Assembly (NCBI GenBank): GCA_025463785.1 | Contig: JAODBD010000008.1 | Span: forward strand, 1 to 64,000 | DNA: 64,000 bases | Origin: Glaciihabitans sp. | Lineage (GTDB): Bacteria; Actinomycetota; Actinomycetes; Actinomycetales; Microbacteriaceae | Direction: 5' to 3' | In this document: positions 1 through 10,360 of the stretch, piece by piece | How positions within the stretch are numbered: position 1 is the stretch's first letter | Layout: the number at the start of each line of letters is the position of its first letter | Notes under the pieces: model-generated | Database searches by the model: none | Told to the model about the DNA's origin: nothing | The model's input: only the letters and a program-made list of their open reading frames with translations | Made by a program: the position numbers and the translations under genes

Positions 1-600
<600 letters not shown>

Positions 601-888
601 TGTTTGATTGCACGAGCATCACAAGTGACGTTCGGCACATCTAGTGCAACCTGCCACCGGAATGGGCGGACAAGGTTGCAAGTTTGAAACTGACAAGAAC
701 AAATCATTACTGACTTGCTTGTTTTGTTTATATCTATTCCAAAGGAATCCGTTGAGGTTTGGTGGCTAGAAAAGCCACCTACACCCCGACGGGTTTTTGG
801 CATTTGACATTGTGCACGCTGTTGAGTTCTCAAGGATCGGGCGCGCCTAAGTCCTGGCCTTGCGGTTTGGATTTAGGGCAACTGCTCT
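601..888 (-). promoter_or_regulatory. 16S rRNA leader with boxA-like antitermination site and hairpins
   Basis: This transcribed leader lies between the rRNA promoter and the 16S gene. It contains a ccttgagaactcaac boxA-like segment (complement of 821-835), which is typical of actinobacterial rrn leaders and is where the Nus antitermination complex would act. A perfect 7-bp hairpin lies at 761-779 (ggtggct / agccacc) and a small attcc/ggaat hairpin at 737-749. No open reading frame here looks real. The hypothetical gene that follows ends at 1178; the stretch from 917 to 1177 shows nothing recognisable. Confidence 0.6.
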
Positions 889-916
889 AACTTACCACCA
901 GGGAGGCAACTGTCAA
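889..916 (-). promoter_or_regulatory. Probable rRNA operon promoter (-35/-10)
   Basis: On the minus strand a consensus -35 TTGACA (complement of 911-916) is followed after 16 nt by TAAGTT (complement of 889-894) as a plausible -10. It lies about 290 nt before the 16S 5' end and just upstream of the boxA-containing leader, as expected for an rrn P1-type promoter. The -10 is weak by sequence and the exact hexamer is uncertain; the -35 is perfect. Confidence 0.5.
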
Positions 917-1177
917 CTTGACGCGCCGGTAGCAGAAGCTTCCGAAACGACCCGCTGAGCGCTAGCCCTGATGGGTCTTACATCCTATTCCCAGAAGCCA
1001 CGACACGCGAAAGCCTGTGCAACTTTTGGTTTGGGGATTTTGTCCCTCTTGAGGCCGGCAAGCTTCGGGATGAACCCGGCGGCTTGTCCGCACCTTTGGG
1101 GTGACAGGTAGTTACATTACGTGGGATTGGACGGGTGGGCAAATACCGCCAGCATCCCGGGCGTGTCGCGCCAAATC

Positions 1178-1957
1178 TCAGCCGCAATAGGCAGAAACCC
1201 AAGCCGCAATTCCCGAGTTCGAGACCGCCTGCTGGATCCGCACGACGTTGGAGCCATCATCGAGAACTCTCGAACTGGTGACACTGGCGATGATCGCCCC
1301 GGCGGCCGTCGCTATCCCCTGAGTGCCAACTTTGACTCCTGCTGGCGCGCTCTTCGCGAGGGAGGTCCAGTTGTCCTCATAGGTCTGCATCGCCACAATC
1401 GAGTCGGCGATCGTGCTTTGAACACTGGGCCAGTCGTAGGTGGGGCTCTGCAGCATGCCCGGCGTCGACTTCAATTGCCCGCAATAGGATTTCGAGCTGG
1501 CGACAATCGCATCGTGAGCCGCCTGCTTCTGTTGCACGTTGGACAGCAGGAACAGTCCACCGGCGAGCACCACGCTGACCACTACCCCGATTGCAACCGC
1601 GGCCTTGGCAACTCCCGACGTCCAGCCATTCCTGCGCGAACTCAGGATCAGCGCGGCTATTCCCGTCAGGATGCCCAGAGGAGCCACGAGGAATGCCAGT
1701 ACGAACGCGACCCAGTCGAGGACGCCGGTCGAGCGCACGGGCCCGCGTGTACGGCGCTCAAGGTCCAGTGTGCGAGTCGCCGGAGCAGCATCCTGAGTTG
1801 TCACATCGGTCGCTGTCGGAAACGAGAGAGTTCCCGGAACGCCATCGAGTTCGGTGTCTCGATCGCCCGGCACAGGCGGAGCGCTGAGGAACAGGTCGAA
1901 TGCGGCCGGCCGTGGCGCCTCCTGCGCGATCCATCCAGGACTGTTCTCGTCGCTCAC
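1178..1957 (-). CDS. Membrane-anchored protein of unknown function
   Basis: The protein has 259 residues and a GTG start preceded by GGGATC. The first ~75 residues are polar and probably cytoplasmic. Two hydrophobic segments follow, at roughly 82-106 (VAFVLAFLVAPLGILTGIAAL core) and 119-142 (AVAIGVVVSVVLAGGLFLL core). After these comes a ~115-residue C-terminal domain, probably extracytoplasmic, with two cysteines (near residue 158 and at the penultimate residue) that could form a disulfide. The layout resembles DUF4190-like two-TM proteins with an added helical exodomain, but I cannot name a family. It is the last gene before the rRNA leader and stands 60 nt downstream of tyrS, so it may be read from the same transcript. 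No function is assigned. Confidence 0.75.
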   Translation of the reverse strand: MSDENSPGWIAQEAPRPAAFDLFLSAPPVPGDRDTELDGVPGTLSFPTATDVTTQDAAPATRTLDLERRTRGPVRSTGVLDWVAFVLAFLVAPLGILTGIAALILSSRRNGWTSGVAKAAVAIGVVVSVVLAGGLFLLSNVQQKQAAHDAIVASSKSYCGQLKSTPGMLQSPTYDWPSVQSTIADSIVAMQTYEDNWTSLAKSAPAGVKVGTQGIATAAGAIIASVTSSRVLDDGSNVVRIQQAVSNSGIAAWVSAYCG

Positions 1958-2017
1958 GTGATCCCCTTTGCTTGGCCACAGACTAGCCGTCGCAGATCAC
2001 GGAAATGTTACGAAAGC

Positions 2018-3325
2018 TCAGGAGATTCGTATGCCTGCCAGAGTCTTCTTGCCGCGGCGCAAAACGGCGTAACCGCCGGCCAGCGCGCTGCCGCCCACCG
2101 CATGCGATTCGTCATCGATCTTCGCGTTGTTCAGGTACACGCCGCCCTGCGCAATTGCACGTCGGGCTTCCCCCAGACTGGTGACCAGACCGGATGCGAG
2201 GAGGACCTCCGCGATGCTCGCCGTCGGCAGAGCGTCAACCGTCGTCAGCTCGGCAAGTGCTGCAGCGAGCGTCACGGCATCCAACGCGCGCAGGTCACCC
2301 TGACCAAACAGTGCTTCGGCGGCCGCGATCGACGCGAGCGCTGCCGCCTCCCCGTGTACGAGAGTCGTCACATTGAGCGCAAGCTCGCGCTGCGCCTCCC
2401 GCTTAAAAGGTTCGGCCGACACCTTCTTCTCGTAAGCCTCAATCTGCTCACGCGTCAGAAACGTGAACACCTTGAGTCGCTCAATCACGTCAGAGTCATC
2501 GGTGTTGAGCCAGAACTGGTACATCGCGTACGGGCTTGTGAGCGCGTCATCCAACCAGATCGCGTTGCCCTCGCTCTTGCCGAACTTGCGGCCGTCCGAG
2601 TTGGTGATGAGAGGTGTACCGATGGCGTGAACGGTCGCGCCCTCGGACCGCTTGATCAGGTCGACGCCGCTGGTCAGGTTGCCCCACTGGTCGGAGCCGC
2701 CGGTCTGCAGAACGCAGTCGTAGTCGAGGTAGAGCTGACGGAAGTCGAGGCCCTGCAGGATCTGGTAGCTGAACTCCGTGTAGCTGATGCCCTCATCGGA
2801 GTTCAACCGAGCGCTCACGGCATCCTTTTTCAGCATGGTGCCGACCCGGTAGTGTTTGCCGATCTCACGCAGGAAATCGATGGCGCTGAGAGGCTCGGTC
2901 CAGTCGAGATTGTTGACGATCTGCGCCGCGTTCGCGCCATCAAAACTCAGGAACTTGCTGACTTGGGCGGCGAGGTACCCCACCCACTCGGCGACCGTCT
3001 CGCGGGTGTTGAGCGTGCGTTCCGCCGTCGGCCGTGGATCGCCGATCAGGCCCGTCGAACCACCCACAAGGCCAAGCGGTCGATGGCCCGCCAGCTGCAA
3101 CCTTCGCATGAAGAGAAGTTGTGCGAGATTTCCGAGGTGAAGGCTCGGCGCCGTGGGATCGAAGCCACAGTAGTAGGAGATCGATTTGCCGCCAAGCAAC
3201 GACCTCAGCTCGTCAACATTGGTTGAGACCTGGATGAGACCCCGCCACTCCAGCTCTGACCAGAGGTCGGGGAAAGTGCGGTCGTTGCTCTGCGAATGGA
3301 GCGCTTCAGTTGCTTCGGCTGACAC
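2018..3325 (-). CDS. tyrS: Tyrosine--tRNA ligase
   Basis: This cytoplasmic class I aminoacyl-tRNA synthetase charges tRNA-Tyr with tyrosine. At 435 residues it is of normal bacterial length. The HIGH-like motif is HLGN at 63-66 and the KMSKS-like motif is KFGKS at 247-251. The tyrosine-binding YxxxQ/QGSDQW-type region appears as GGSDQWGN near 209-216, and a C-terminal S4-like RNA-binding domain covers the last ~65 residues (GVYLNNAKIDD). The start is GTG, 3 nt after the mpg stop, with no strong Shine-Dalgarno, so translation is probably coupled to mpg. It is the last gene of an argH - small membrane peptide - mpg - tyrS run. Confidence 0.97.
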   Translation of the reverse strand: MSAEATEALHSQSNDRTFPDLWSELEWRGLIQVSTNVDELRSLLGGKSISYYCGFDPTAPSLHLGNLAQLLFMRRLQLAGHRPLGLVGGSTGLIGDPRPTAERTLNTRETVAEWVGYLAAQVSKFLSFDGANAAQIVNNLDWTEPLSAIDFLREIGKHYRVGTMLKKDAVSARLNSDEGISYTEFSYQILQGLDFRQLYLDYDCVLQTGGSDQWGNLTSGVDLIKRSEGATVHAIGTPLITNSDGRKFGKSEGNAIWLDDALTSPYAMYQFWLNTDDSDVIERLKVFTFLTREQIEAYEKKVSAEPFKREAQRELALNVTTLVHGEAAALASIAAAEALFGQGDLRALDAVTLAAALAELTTVDALPTASIAEVLLASGLVTSLGEARRAIAQGGVYLNNAKIDDESHAVGGSALAGGYAVLRRGKKTLAGIRIS

Positions 3326-3328
3326 GAT

Positions 3329-3916
3329 CTACAGGGTAACCGACCGCGCTTTGTACGGCGAGACGGTGGGGTCACCGGGAATCCAGAAACGCCACGGGTA
3401 TGCGAGGGTTCCGCCCGCGCCAGAAACACCAGTGCGAGGTCCGAATTCGTACCGGGCAGGCACGGCGGGAAGTTCCAGCGTGATCTCCCCTGATTCGAGA
3501 TCTGCACCATTGTCAGCGAGGGTGATGCCGAGCGCGACGACCAGTCGAGCGGGGCCGCGCGCGAGGTCAGCATCCACCTTGCTCGTCGTGCGCCGGATTC
3601 GCGCCAGCTCGATGCCATCGACGACTTCACCCGCGCGCAGCAGAACGGCAGACGCCGTGCCGCTGGGGGAACACACGACGTTCGCACAGACATGCATCCC
3701 GTAGGTGAAGTAGGTGTACATGTGGCCCGGCTCGCCGAACATGACCGCGTTGCGGCGGGTCTGTCCGCGGAAGGCGTGCGAGCCCGGATCGACCTCGCCG
3801 AGGTAGGCCTCGACCTCGGTCAGGCGAACGCTGACGCCGCGGGAGGTCACGACGGCGCCGAGCAGCAATGGGGCGACCTCGATCGATGGCCGTTCCAGCA
3901 GGCCCCGATCGAACAC
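3329..3916 (-). CDS. mpg: DNA-3-methyladenine glycosylase (AAG/MPG family)
   Basis: This base-excision repair glycosylase removes alkylated purines such as 3-methyladenine. At 195 residues it fits the bacterial AAG family. Family hallmarks are visible: an N-terminal LLERPSIEVAPLLLGA segment, the active-site region RLTEVEAYLGEVDPGSHA with the catalytic Glu, the intercalating/aromatic segment GHMYTYFTYGMHVCANVV, and RGPARLVVALGI. I chose the GTG at 3916 because the protein family begins here and because its G is shared with the TAG stop of the upstream 46-aa gene (TAGTG), a classic coupled junction. A longer frame reaching ATG at 3997 would overlap that gene almost completely. Confidence 0.93.
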   Translation of the reverse strand: MFDRGLLERPSIEVAPLLLGAVVTSRGVSVRLTEVEAYLGEVDPGSHAFRGQTRRNAVMFGEPGHMYTYFTYGMHVCANVVCSPSGTASAVLLRAGEVVDGIELARIRRTTSKVDADLARGPARLVVALGITLADNGADLESGEITLELPAVPARYEFGPRTGVSGAGGTLAYPWRFWIPGDPTVSPYKARSVTL

Positions 3917-4056
3917 TAGAAGAGTCGTGCGCCCGACACGATCGCGATGATGATGGCAGCGACGAGCAGCGCTCCCGCCACCCCGAAGATCGACCACATG
4001 ACGATCTTCTGGGTGCGATTCTGTGGTGGCTTGGACTTGTCCTTTTGCAGTGTCAT
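3916..4056 (-). CDS. Small single-pass membrane protein (46 aa)
   Basis: This very short gene fills the argH-mpg gap exactly. Its ATG (4054-4056) overlaps the argH TGA stop as ATGA, and its TAG stop overlaps the mpg GTG as TAGTG. The product has a basic N-terminus ([13 protein letters not shown], about residues 5-17) and one strong transmembrane helix at about 20-41 ([20 protein letters not shown] core), ending SGARLF. The positive-inside rule puts the N-terminus in the cytoplasm. Both junctions being overlap-coupled is good evidence that it is translated. I do not recognise a family. It could be a membrane microprotein, or mainly a translational bridge that feeds ribosomes into mpg. Confidence 0.7.
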   Translation of the reverse strand: MTLQKDKSKPPQNRTQKIVMWSIFGVAGALLVAAIIIAIVSGARLF

Positions 4057-5477
4057 AGCTCCGCCTTATCTAAACTGCGCACGCGTTGAGTAAGCGCCGA
4101 AATCTGTTCCCTGACACGGGCAGGGGCCGTACCACCAGGGCTCGATCGAGCGGCAAGCGATGCCTCAACCGTAAGGGATGCACGAAGTTCACTCGTCAAC
4201 AGCGGGGACAGGCTCGCATACTGTTCGTCGGTGGGCTCGTCGAGTTCGAGACCCTCGCGCTCACAAAAACTCACCAACGCACCGCTCACCTCGTGGGCGT
4301 CACGGAAGGGAACGCCCTTGCGAACCAGCCAATCCGCGACATCGGTTGCGAGCGCGAATCCCGCCGGCGCCAGGCGGGCCATTCGCGCGGTGTCGAACTC
4401 GAGCGTTGCGATCATCCCCGTGAAGGCGGGCAGGAGAACTTCGAGCGTCACCACCGAGTCGAAAACGGGTTCCTTGTCTTCCTGCAGGTCACGGTCGTAC
4501 GCAAGGGGCAGGCCCTTGAACGTCGCGAGCAGGCCCGCCAGGTTACCGATCAGTCGCCCCGTTTTGCCACGCGCAAGTTCAGCGATATCGGGATTCTTCT
4601 TTTGCGGCATGATCGACGAACCTGTGGAGTACGCGTCGTGCAGCCGGACGAAACCAAACTCCTTCGTCGCCCAGATGATGATGTCCTCCGCGAATCGCGA
4701 CAGGTCGATTCCGAGTTGCGCGGCGATGTAGGCGAACTCGGCGACGACATCGCGGCTTGCCGTGGCATCCATCGAATTCTCGCTCGGTTCGCTGAGGCCA
4801 AGTTCCTGGGCGACCAGTTTCACATCGAGCCCGAAGCCATTGCCTGCAAGCGCCCCCCCACCGTATGGCGAAAAAGATGCACGTACGCGCCAGTCTCGCA
4901 ACCGCTCCAGATTTCGCACGAGCGGCCAGGCATAGGCCAGCAGGTGGTGCGCGAGCAGGACGGGCTGCGCGTGCTGCATGTGGGTGCGACCAGGCATTGG
5001 CGCCTCCCCTGCCACCTCAGCCTGAGAGACGATGGCATCGACGAGATGCACGACGAGCGTCGAGATTCGGGATGCGTGATCCAGGAGGTAAAGCCGCACC
5101 AGTGTCGCGATCTGGTCGTTGCGACTCCTACCGGCGCGCAGCTTGCCGCCGAGTTCGGCGCCGGCGATCTCGACGAGGCCTCTCTCGAGAGCGAAGTGGA
5201 CATCCTCATCCGATTCGAGCGGGACAAACTCCCCCGCATCGATGCGGGAGCGCAACTCGTCCAGTGCTTCGAGCATGCGCTCCAATTCGAGGGAGCTGAG
5301 ATAGCCCGCCGCCGAGAGAGCCTTCGCGTGTGCCTTCGAGCCGGCGATGTCGTACGGGTAGAGCTGCCAGTCGAACTGCGTGGACCTGCTGAGCGCGGCG
5401 AGTTCGGCTGACGGTCCGTCTGTGAACCGGGCACCCCAAAGCGCTCCCGTGCTGCTCTCCCCCGACGCCTTCGGCAC
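4053..5477 (-). CDS. argH: Argininosuccinate lyase
   Basis: Catalyses the last step of arginine biosynthesis, argininosuccinate to arginine plus fumarate, as a cytoplasmic homotetramer of the fumarase/aspartase superfamily. The protein has 474 residues. The superfamily signature [12 protein letters not shown] is at 286-297 with the catalytic serine loop, the region-1 motif RAGRSRNDQ is at about 114-122, and the catalytic His lies in [10 protein letters not shown] (His166). It starts with GTG one base after the argG stop, so argG and argH are co-translated. Its own stop overlaps the start of the 46-aa membrane peptide. Confidence 0.97.
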   Translation of the reverse strand: MPKASGESSTGALWGARFTDGPSAELAALSRSTQFDWQLYPYDIAGSKAHAKALSAAGYLSSLELERMLEALDELRSRIDAGEFVPLESDEDVHFALERGLVEIAGAELGGKLRAGRSRNDQIATLVRLYLLDHASRISTLVVHLVDAIVSQAEVAGEAPMPGRTHMQHAQPVLLAHHLLAYAWPLVRNLERLRDWRVRASFSPYGGGALAGNGFGLDVKLVAQELGLSEPSENSMDATASRDVVAEFAYIAAQLGIDLSRFAEDIIIWATKEFGFVRLHDAYSTGSSIMPQKKNPDIAELARGKTGRLIGNLAGLLATFKGLPLAYDRDLQEDKEPVFDSVVTLEVLLPAFTGMIATLEFDTARMARLAPAGFALATDVADWLVRKGVPFRDAHEVSGALVSFCEREGLELDEPTDEQYASLSPLLTSELRASLTVEASLAARSSPGGTAPARVREQISALTQRVRSLDKAEL

Positions 5478-5478
5478 T

Positions 5479-6678
5479 CTATTTTCCCCGCAGGTCGCGC
5501 CGCGCGCTGATCTTGCTGGGCAGCGACCAGATCTCGATGAATCCCTTGGACAGCGACTGGTCGAACGTGTCGCCCGTGTCGTAGGTCGCGAGGCTGAAGT
5601 CGTAGAGGCTCTCCTCGCTCCTGCGACCGGTGACTACCGCACGGCCGCCCTGAAGCGTGAGCCGAATATCACCTGATACATGCTTCTGCGTGTCGTCGAT
5701 AAAAACATCGAGCGAGCGTTTGAGGCCCGAATACCAGAGACCGTCGTAGACAAGGTTTGCCCACTCGGCCTCCACGCCTCTCTTGTACCGCCCAAGGTCG
5801 CGCTCGAGCGTGAGGCTCTCGAGTTCCTCGTGCGCGGCGATGAGCGCGATTGCGGCCGGTGCCTCGTAGACCTCACGGCTCTTGATGCCGACCAGTCGAT
5901 CCTCGACCACGTCGATTCGACCGATTCCGTGCTTGCCCGCAAGCGCGTTCATCTTCTCGATGATGGTGAGTGGGCTGTAGGCAACGCCGTCGAGTGCTGT
6001 GGGAACACCTTCGCTGAACGTGATCGTCACCTCGTCGGCTGCGCGGTCGACCGCAGGATCCTGCGTGTACTCGTAGAGATCCTCGATTGGCGCGTTCCAC
6101 GGGTCTTCGAGGAAGCCCGTCTCGACGGCGCGGCCCCAGACATTCTTATCGATCGAGTACGGGTTGGCCGCGCTCTGCCGAATCGGGAGGTTGTGCTCAT
6201 TGGCGTACACGATGGCCTTGTCGCGCGTCAGCGCGAGATCACGCACGGGTGCGATGCTCGAAAGTTCGGGGGCGAGGGCGGCGACGGCAGCCTCGAAACG
6301 TACTTGGTCGTTTCCCTTGCCCGTGCATCCGTGAGCCACCGAATCGGCGCCGAGCTCACGAGCGATGCGAGCGAGGTGCTTGGCAATGACGGGTCGGCTG
6401 AGCGCCGAGACCAGCGGGTAACGCTTCTGATACAGCGCGTTCGCCTTCAGCGCCGGCATGAGGTAGTCGGCCGCGAACTCGTCTTTCGCATCGACGACGA
6501 CGGCCTCGACCGCACCACAGTCGAGCGCTCGCTGGCGGATGTCCTCCATGTCCTCGCCGCCCTGGCCTACGTCGACGGCCAGAGCCACAACCTCCTTGCC
6601 GGTTGCATCCTTCAGCCAGCCAATGCCGACCGAGGTGTCGAGGCCGCCCGAATAGGCGAGGACTACGCGCTCTGTCAT
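5479..6678 (-). CDS. argG: Argininosuccinate synthase
   Basis: This ATP-dependent enzyme joins citrulline and aspartate to argininosuccinate, the penultimate arginine step. At 399 residues it is of usual length. The N-terminal PP-loop AYSGGLDTS (8-16) binds ATP, and a second conserved block [14 protein letters not shown] (about residues 115-128) contacts ATP/aspartate. The ATG has a good Shine-Dalgarno (AAGGAG, 5 nt spacing). It is separated from argCJBDF by a gene on the opposite strand, so argGH must have its own promoter in the ~100 nt at 6679-6781, which it shares divergently with the 6782 gene. Confidence 0.97.
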   Translation of the reverse strand: MTERVVLAYSGGLDTSVGIGWLKDATGKEVVALAVDVGQGGEDMEDIRQRALDCGAVEAVVVDAKDEFAADYLMPALKANALYQKRYPLVSALSRPVIAKHLARIARELGADSVAHGCTGKGNDQVRFEAAVAALAPELSSIAPVRDLALTRDKAIVYANEHNLPIRQSAANPYSIDKNVWGRAVETGFLEDPWNAPIEDLYEYTQDPAVDRAADEVTITFSEGVPTALDGVAYSPLTIIEKMNALAGKHGIGRIDVVEDRLVGIKSREVYEAPAAIALIAAHEELESLTLERDLGRYKRGVEAEWANLVYDGLWYSGLKRSLDVFIDDTQKHVSGDIRLTLQGGRAVVTGRRSEESLYDFSLATYDTGDTFDQSLSKGFIEIWSLPSKISARRDLRGK

Positions 6679-6781
6679 GGATCTCCTTGATTTTCTTGAT
6701 TGCCAGTTTAGGGGCGGTAATTCAGTGGGTCACGGGCTTGGACCGAGGGATGCCAACGTGGGAACTGGGTACAGTGACAGC

Positions 6782-7357
6782 ATGACGAACGCCGAAGACG
6801 ACCAGGTTCCGCCGGTCTCTCCCACCACGCCCGTTGCTGCGCCTCGGTGGGGCGAATACAGCGCTGCGGGTGCTGCGGGCGAGGCGCCGCCGAGCTACCA
6901 GACGCCGCCCACCTACCAGACCCCTGGCACGTACCAGTCGTACCCGGCCGTCGCTCCATCGACATACCAGCCGCTCACACCGCAGCGAAAGAGCAGGACA
7001 GCGGATATCGCAGTCACAAGCGTGCTGCTCGCTCTCGGCGCGATCGGTACTCTCGTTGCCCTCTTCACCGCGTCCTCGCTCGGCGATGTACTTCGTGCGG
7101 AGTATCTGCGCTACGGGTTGGTTTACGGCGGCGCTCCGGCCAGCCTGCAGGGCCTCGGAGCAGTGATCGCAATCAGCCACGGTGTGTTGTACCTCGCCGC
7201 CCTCGGCATTGCGATCCCACTCCTCCTCAAACGTCGCATCGCGTTCTGGGTTCCGCTGGTTGCGGGCGTCCTCGCCGCGATTGTCTATTGGGGCTCGATC
7301 ATTGCGCTGATCACTGGCGACCCGCAGCTCATGAATGCGATCACCCCGGGACGATAG
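6782..7357 (+). CDS. Multi-pass membrane protein with Pro/Tyr/Gln-rich N-terminus
   Basis: The protein has 191 residues. About 80 N-terminal residues are low-complexity, with repeated YQT/TYQ-P units (YQTPPTYQTPGTYQ), followed by hydrophobic segments at roughly 80-105, 128-150 and 155-185. The start at 6782 (MTNAEDDQ) is preferred over an upstream in-frame ATG at 6677, which would overlap the argG start. Such Pro/Gln/Tyr-rich tails in front of membrane domains are common in Microbacteriaceae proteins of unknown function. It lies on the plus strand between argF and argG, exactly where argR is found in many actinobacterial arg clusters, and converges on argF with only 17 nt between. No function is assigned. 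Confidence 0.8.
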   Translation: MTNAEDDQVPPVSPTTPVAAPRWGEYSAAGAAGEAPPSYQTPPTYQTPGTYQSYPAVAPSTYQPLTPQRKSRTADIAVTSVLLALGAIGTLVALFTASSLGDVLRAEYLRYGLVYGGAPASLQGLGAVIAISHGVLYLAALGIAIPLLLKRRIAFWVPLVAGVLAAIVYWGSIIALITGDPQLMNAITPGR

Positions 7358-7374
7358 AGATGCGGGGTTCGCGC

Positions 7375-8298
7375 TCACGCCCGCTCCAGGAGCCAGACGA
7401 GTAGCGCTTTCTGGGCGTGCAGGCGGTTTTCGGCCTCATCCCACACAACGCTCTGGATGCCGTCAATAACCTCCGCCGTCACTTCGAACCCCCGGTCCGC
7501 TGGCAGACAGTGAAGGAATAGAGCATCTGGCTTCGCCAGTGCCATGAGCTCCGCATTGACCTGGTACTGGCCGAAGCTCTGAAGTCGCGCGGCTTTCTCA
7601 TCTTCCTTGCCCATCGAGACCCAGGTGTCCGTGACCACGACGTCGACGCCGGCAACGGCTTCGATGGGGTCAGTGAAGAGCGAGACCGAGCCGCCCGTCT
7701 TCGCGGCAATCGCATCGGCATCGGCTACGACGGCGTCATCCGGAGCGTATTCGGCGGGCGAAGCAACACGGACGTTGATGCCAGCGGTCGCACAGGCCAG
7801 CACATATGACTGCGCCATGTTGCTGCGGCCGTCGCCGAGGAACGTGATTGTGAGTCCGGCGAGCTCACCTCGATGCTCCCGAATGGTCATCAGGTCGGCG
7901 AGGAGCTGGCACGGGTGAAAGTCGTCGCTGAGCGCGTTCACCACGGGGACGGTGGTGCCTGCGGCCATCTCTTCCAGCCCCGCCTGAGCGTACGTGCGCC
8001 ACACGATCGCCGCGACCTGGCGTTCGAGTACACGGGCCGTATCCGACGCGGTCTCCTTGCCGCCAAGCTGGCTGTTCGCGGTCGAGATGATGAGCGGAAT
8101 CCCGCCGAGATCGGCAATGCCGACCGCGAAGCTCACGCGCGTGCGCGTCGAGGACTTGTCGAAGATGACGGCGACGGTCTGTGGCCCCGCCAGCGGCCGG
8201 GTCTGGAAACGATCGGTCTTCAGCCGTTCCGCCAGCTCGAGGATTTCGAGCTGCTCCAGCTGGGTGAGATCGTCGTCGCGCAGAAAGTGGCGGGTCAT
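7375..8298 (-). CDS. argF: Ornithine carbamoyltransferase
   Basis: Converts ornithine and carbamoyl phosphate to citrulline in arginine biosynthesis; the active form is normally a cytoplasmic trimer. At 307 residues the length is standard. The carbamoyl-phosphate motif SSTRTR is at 49-54, HPCQLLADL at 128-136 belongs to the phosphate-binding region, and the ornithine-side HCLPA is at 263-267 with the active cysteine. The start ATG overlaps the argD stop (ATGA). It is the last gene of argCJBDF; no argR follows. Confidence 0.97.
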   Translation of the reverse strand: MTRHFLRDDDLTQLEQLEILELAERLKTDRFQTRPLAGPQTVAVIFDKSSTRTRVSFAVGIADLGGIPLIISTANSQLGGKETASDTARVLERQVAAIVWRTYAQAGLEEMAAGTTVPVVNALSDDFHPCQLLADLMTIREHRGELAGLTITFLGDGRSNMAQSYVLACATAGINVRVASPAEYAPDDAVVADADAIAAKTGGSVSLFTDPIEAVAGVDVVVTDTWVSMGKEDEKAARLQSFGQYQVNAELMALAKPDALFLHCLPADRGFEVTAEVIDGIQSVVWDEAENRLHAQKALLVWLLERA

Positions 8299-9470
8299 AC
8301 GGATGCCTCCAGGGCTTCGGCGAACTTGGTTGCGAATTCAGCGATCTCAGCGACACCCACGATGAGCGGAGGAGCGATCCTGATGCTGGTGTCGTTGGCC
8401 GCATTGACGATGAGACCACGAGCGAGGGCTTCGGTTGCGACGCGATTAGCGACCGGAACAGTCAGGCCGACGCCGATGAGGAGGCCAGCGCCCCGAATTT
8501 CCTCGACTAGCGGTGACCGCATGGCCTCGATTGCTGCGCGGATCAGAGCGCCGTTCGTGACCGCGGCCTCGACCAGACCAGCGCGTTCGATCTCGCCAAG
8601 GACAGCGTTCGCCGCTGCGGTCGCGAGTGGATTGCCGCCGAACGTGCTGCCATGCTGCCCACGCTGGAAAAGGTCCGAGGCGTCTCCGAAGGTGATCAGA
8701 GCGCCAATCGGCACACCGCCGGCGATGCCTTTGGCGACGGCTATCGCATCCGGAACGATCCCACTTCGCTGGAACGCGAACCAGGCACCCGTTCGACCGG
8801 CGCCCGTTTGGATCTCATCGAGGATCAGCAGCACGCCATGCTGCGCGGTCAGCTCGCGCGCACGCTGAAGGTAACCTGCGGGCAGCTCAACGACGCCCGC
8901 CTCGCCCTTGATCGGCTCGATGAAGATCGCGGCCACGGTGTCGTCGATGGTCGCTTCCAGCGCCGGGAGCGTGGTGTCGATGTGCTCGACTCCAGGCAAC
9001 AGCGGCTCGAAGGCCTCGCGAAGAGCCGGCTTGCCCGTGAGTGAAAGCGAGCCCGTCGTACGTCCGTGAAAGGAACTGTTGAGCGCGATGATGCGTTTGC
9101 GCCCCCTGTTCAATCGCGCGAGCTTGATGGCGGCCTCGATGGCCTCGGCTCCTGAGTTGCCGAAGTACACGCGTCCTCGTTCGCCCGCGCCGCTGATCCT
9201 CCGCAGACGTTCCGCGAGCTCGATCTGTGACGGGGATGCGAAGTAGTTCGAAATGTGCGCGAGGGTCGCGACCTGCCGGCTCACGGCATCCACCAGTACC
9301 GGATGCGCGTGGCCGAGCGCATTCACGGCGATGCCAGCCAGGAAGTCGAGGTATTTGTTGCCCTCGTCGTCCCAGACGTAGCATCCCTCTCCCCGCACGA
9401 GCAGCGCGAGCGGTGTCGGTGCCGACCCCATCATGGCGTCGCGGTAGCGGTCATTCCAGGGGTCGGTCAT
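8295..9470 (-). CDS. argD: Acetylornithine aminotransferase
   Basis: PLP-dependent class III aminotransferase making N-acetylornithine from N-acetylglutamate semialdehyde and glutamate. The protein has 391 residues. The PLP Schiff-base lysine is Lys247 in [11 protein letters not shown], Asp218 of LILDEIQTG contacts the pyridine nitrogen, and [14 protein letters not shown] (about 106-119) forms the phosphate-binding region. Four-base overlaps with argB upstream and argF downstream mark it as mid-operon. In many actinobacteria ArgD also serves succinyl-DAP transamination in lysine synthesis; that role here is inference. Confidence 0.96.
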   Translation of the reverse strand: MTDPWNDRYRDAMMGSAPTPLALLVRGEGCYVWDDEGNKYLDFLAGIAVNALGHAHPVLVDAVSRQVATLAHISNYFASPSQIELAERLRRISGAGERGRVYFGNSGAEAIEAAIKLARLNRGRKRIIALNSSFHGRTTGSLSLTGKPALREAFEPLLPGVEHIDTTLPALEATIDDTVAAIFIEPIKGEAGVVELPAGYLQRARELTAQHGVLLILDEIQTGAGRTGAWFAFQRSGIVPDAIAVAKGIAGGVPIGALITFGDASDLFQRGQHGSTFGGNPLATAAANAVLGEIERAGLVEAAVTNGALIRAAIEAMRSPLVEEIRGAGLLIGVGLTVPVANRVATEALARGLIVNAANDTSIRIAPPLIVGVAEIAEFATKFAEALEASV

Positions 9471-10360
9471 GATGCGACCACCTCGGTTCCAATCCCCTGC
9501 TGAGTAAAGATTTCAAGCAGGATCGAGTGCGGGATGCGGCCGTCGATGATCGCGGCTTTGTCGACTCCGCCGTCGACCGCCTCGAGGCACGCCGCCATCT
9601 TGGGGATCATGCCGGCCTCAAGAGCGGGCAGAAGCGCCTCGAGCTCCGAGGAGTCGAGGTGGGAGACGAGGGAATCACGGTTGGGCCAATCGCTGTAGAG
9701 CCCGGCGACATCGGTGAGGATGACGAGCTTGGCCGCCCCGAGAGCGACCGCCAGCGAGGCTGCTGCTGCATCCGCATTGACGTTCAGTAGCTGCCCCGGC
9801 TCATCGAGATCGGGTGCGATCGACGAGATAACCGGGATGAAGCCGTCGTCGAGAGCCTCGATCACAACCGCCGGATCGACTTCGACGACATCTCCCACGA
9901 GCCCAAGATCCACGGTTTCGCCTTGAACGACGGCGCCGCGTCGACGACCTCCGAACAGGTCCTGCGTGCGGCCAGAAAGCGCAACGCCGTATGCCCCGTG
10001 CTCGTTGATGAGATGGACCAGTTCACCGTTTACAACGCGGCCCAATACGTCTTCAACGACCGCCATGATCTCCGGGGTTGTCACCCGATATCCGCCGCGA
10101 AACTCGCTTGAGATGCCGCGCGTGGCAAGCTCCGCAGAGATCTGCGGGCCTCCGCCGTGCACAACTACCGGGCGAATACCCGCATGCCGGAGGTACACCA
10201 TGTCCTCGGCGAAAGCCCGTTTCAGGTCGTCATCGACCATGGCGTTGCCACCGAACTTGACCACGATCGTCTTGCCGGCGAAACGCTGCAACCAGGGAAG
10301 CGACTCGATGAGTACCGATGCCTTAGCTGCGGCATCCAGTTGGGTGAGCGCAGTTGTCAT
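9467..10360 (-). CDS. argB: Acetylglutamate kinase
   Basis: Phosphorylates N-acetylglutamate, usually the feedback-controlled step when ArgJ recycles acetyl groups. The protein has 297 residues of the amino-acid kinase fold. IVVKFGGNAM (about 31-40) is the N-terminal phosphate-binding loop, VVHGGGPQIS (about 67-76) the second glycine-rich loop, and NVNADAAAASLAVALGA (about 204-220) the substrate region. The N-terminal extension before FAGKTIVVKFGG (about 28 residues) is of the type associated with the arginine-sensitive hexameric kinases, so arginine inhibition is likely but not shown. It overlaps argJ and argD by 4 nt each. Confidence 0.96.
   Translation of the reverse strand: MTTALTQLDAAAKASVLIESLPWLQRFAGKTIVVKFGGNAMVDDDLKRAFAEDMVYLRHAGIRPVVVHGGGPQISAELATRGISSEFRGGYRVTTPEIMAVVEDVLGRVVNGELVHLINEHGAYGVALSGRTQDLFGGRRRGAVVQGETVDLGLVGDVVEVDPAVVIEALDDGFIPVISSIAPDLDEPGQLLNVNADAAAASLAVALGAAKLVILTDVAGLYSDWPNRDSLVSHLDSSELEALLPALEAGMIPKMAACLEAVDGGVDKAAIIDGRIPHSILLEIFTQQGIGTEVVAS

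Noticed and set aside
1121-3226. A 701-codon open frame on the plus strand opposite tyrS
   Set aside because: It is the antisense shadow of tyrS in high-G+C DNA; the translation is Arg-rich, has no domain, and the minus-strand gene is certain.
4086-5411. A 441-codon plus-strand frame opposite argH
   Set aside because: Antisense shadow of argH; composition is Arg-rich with no recognisable motif.
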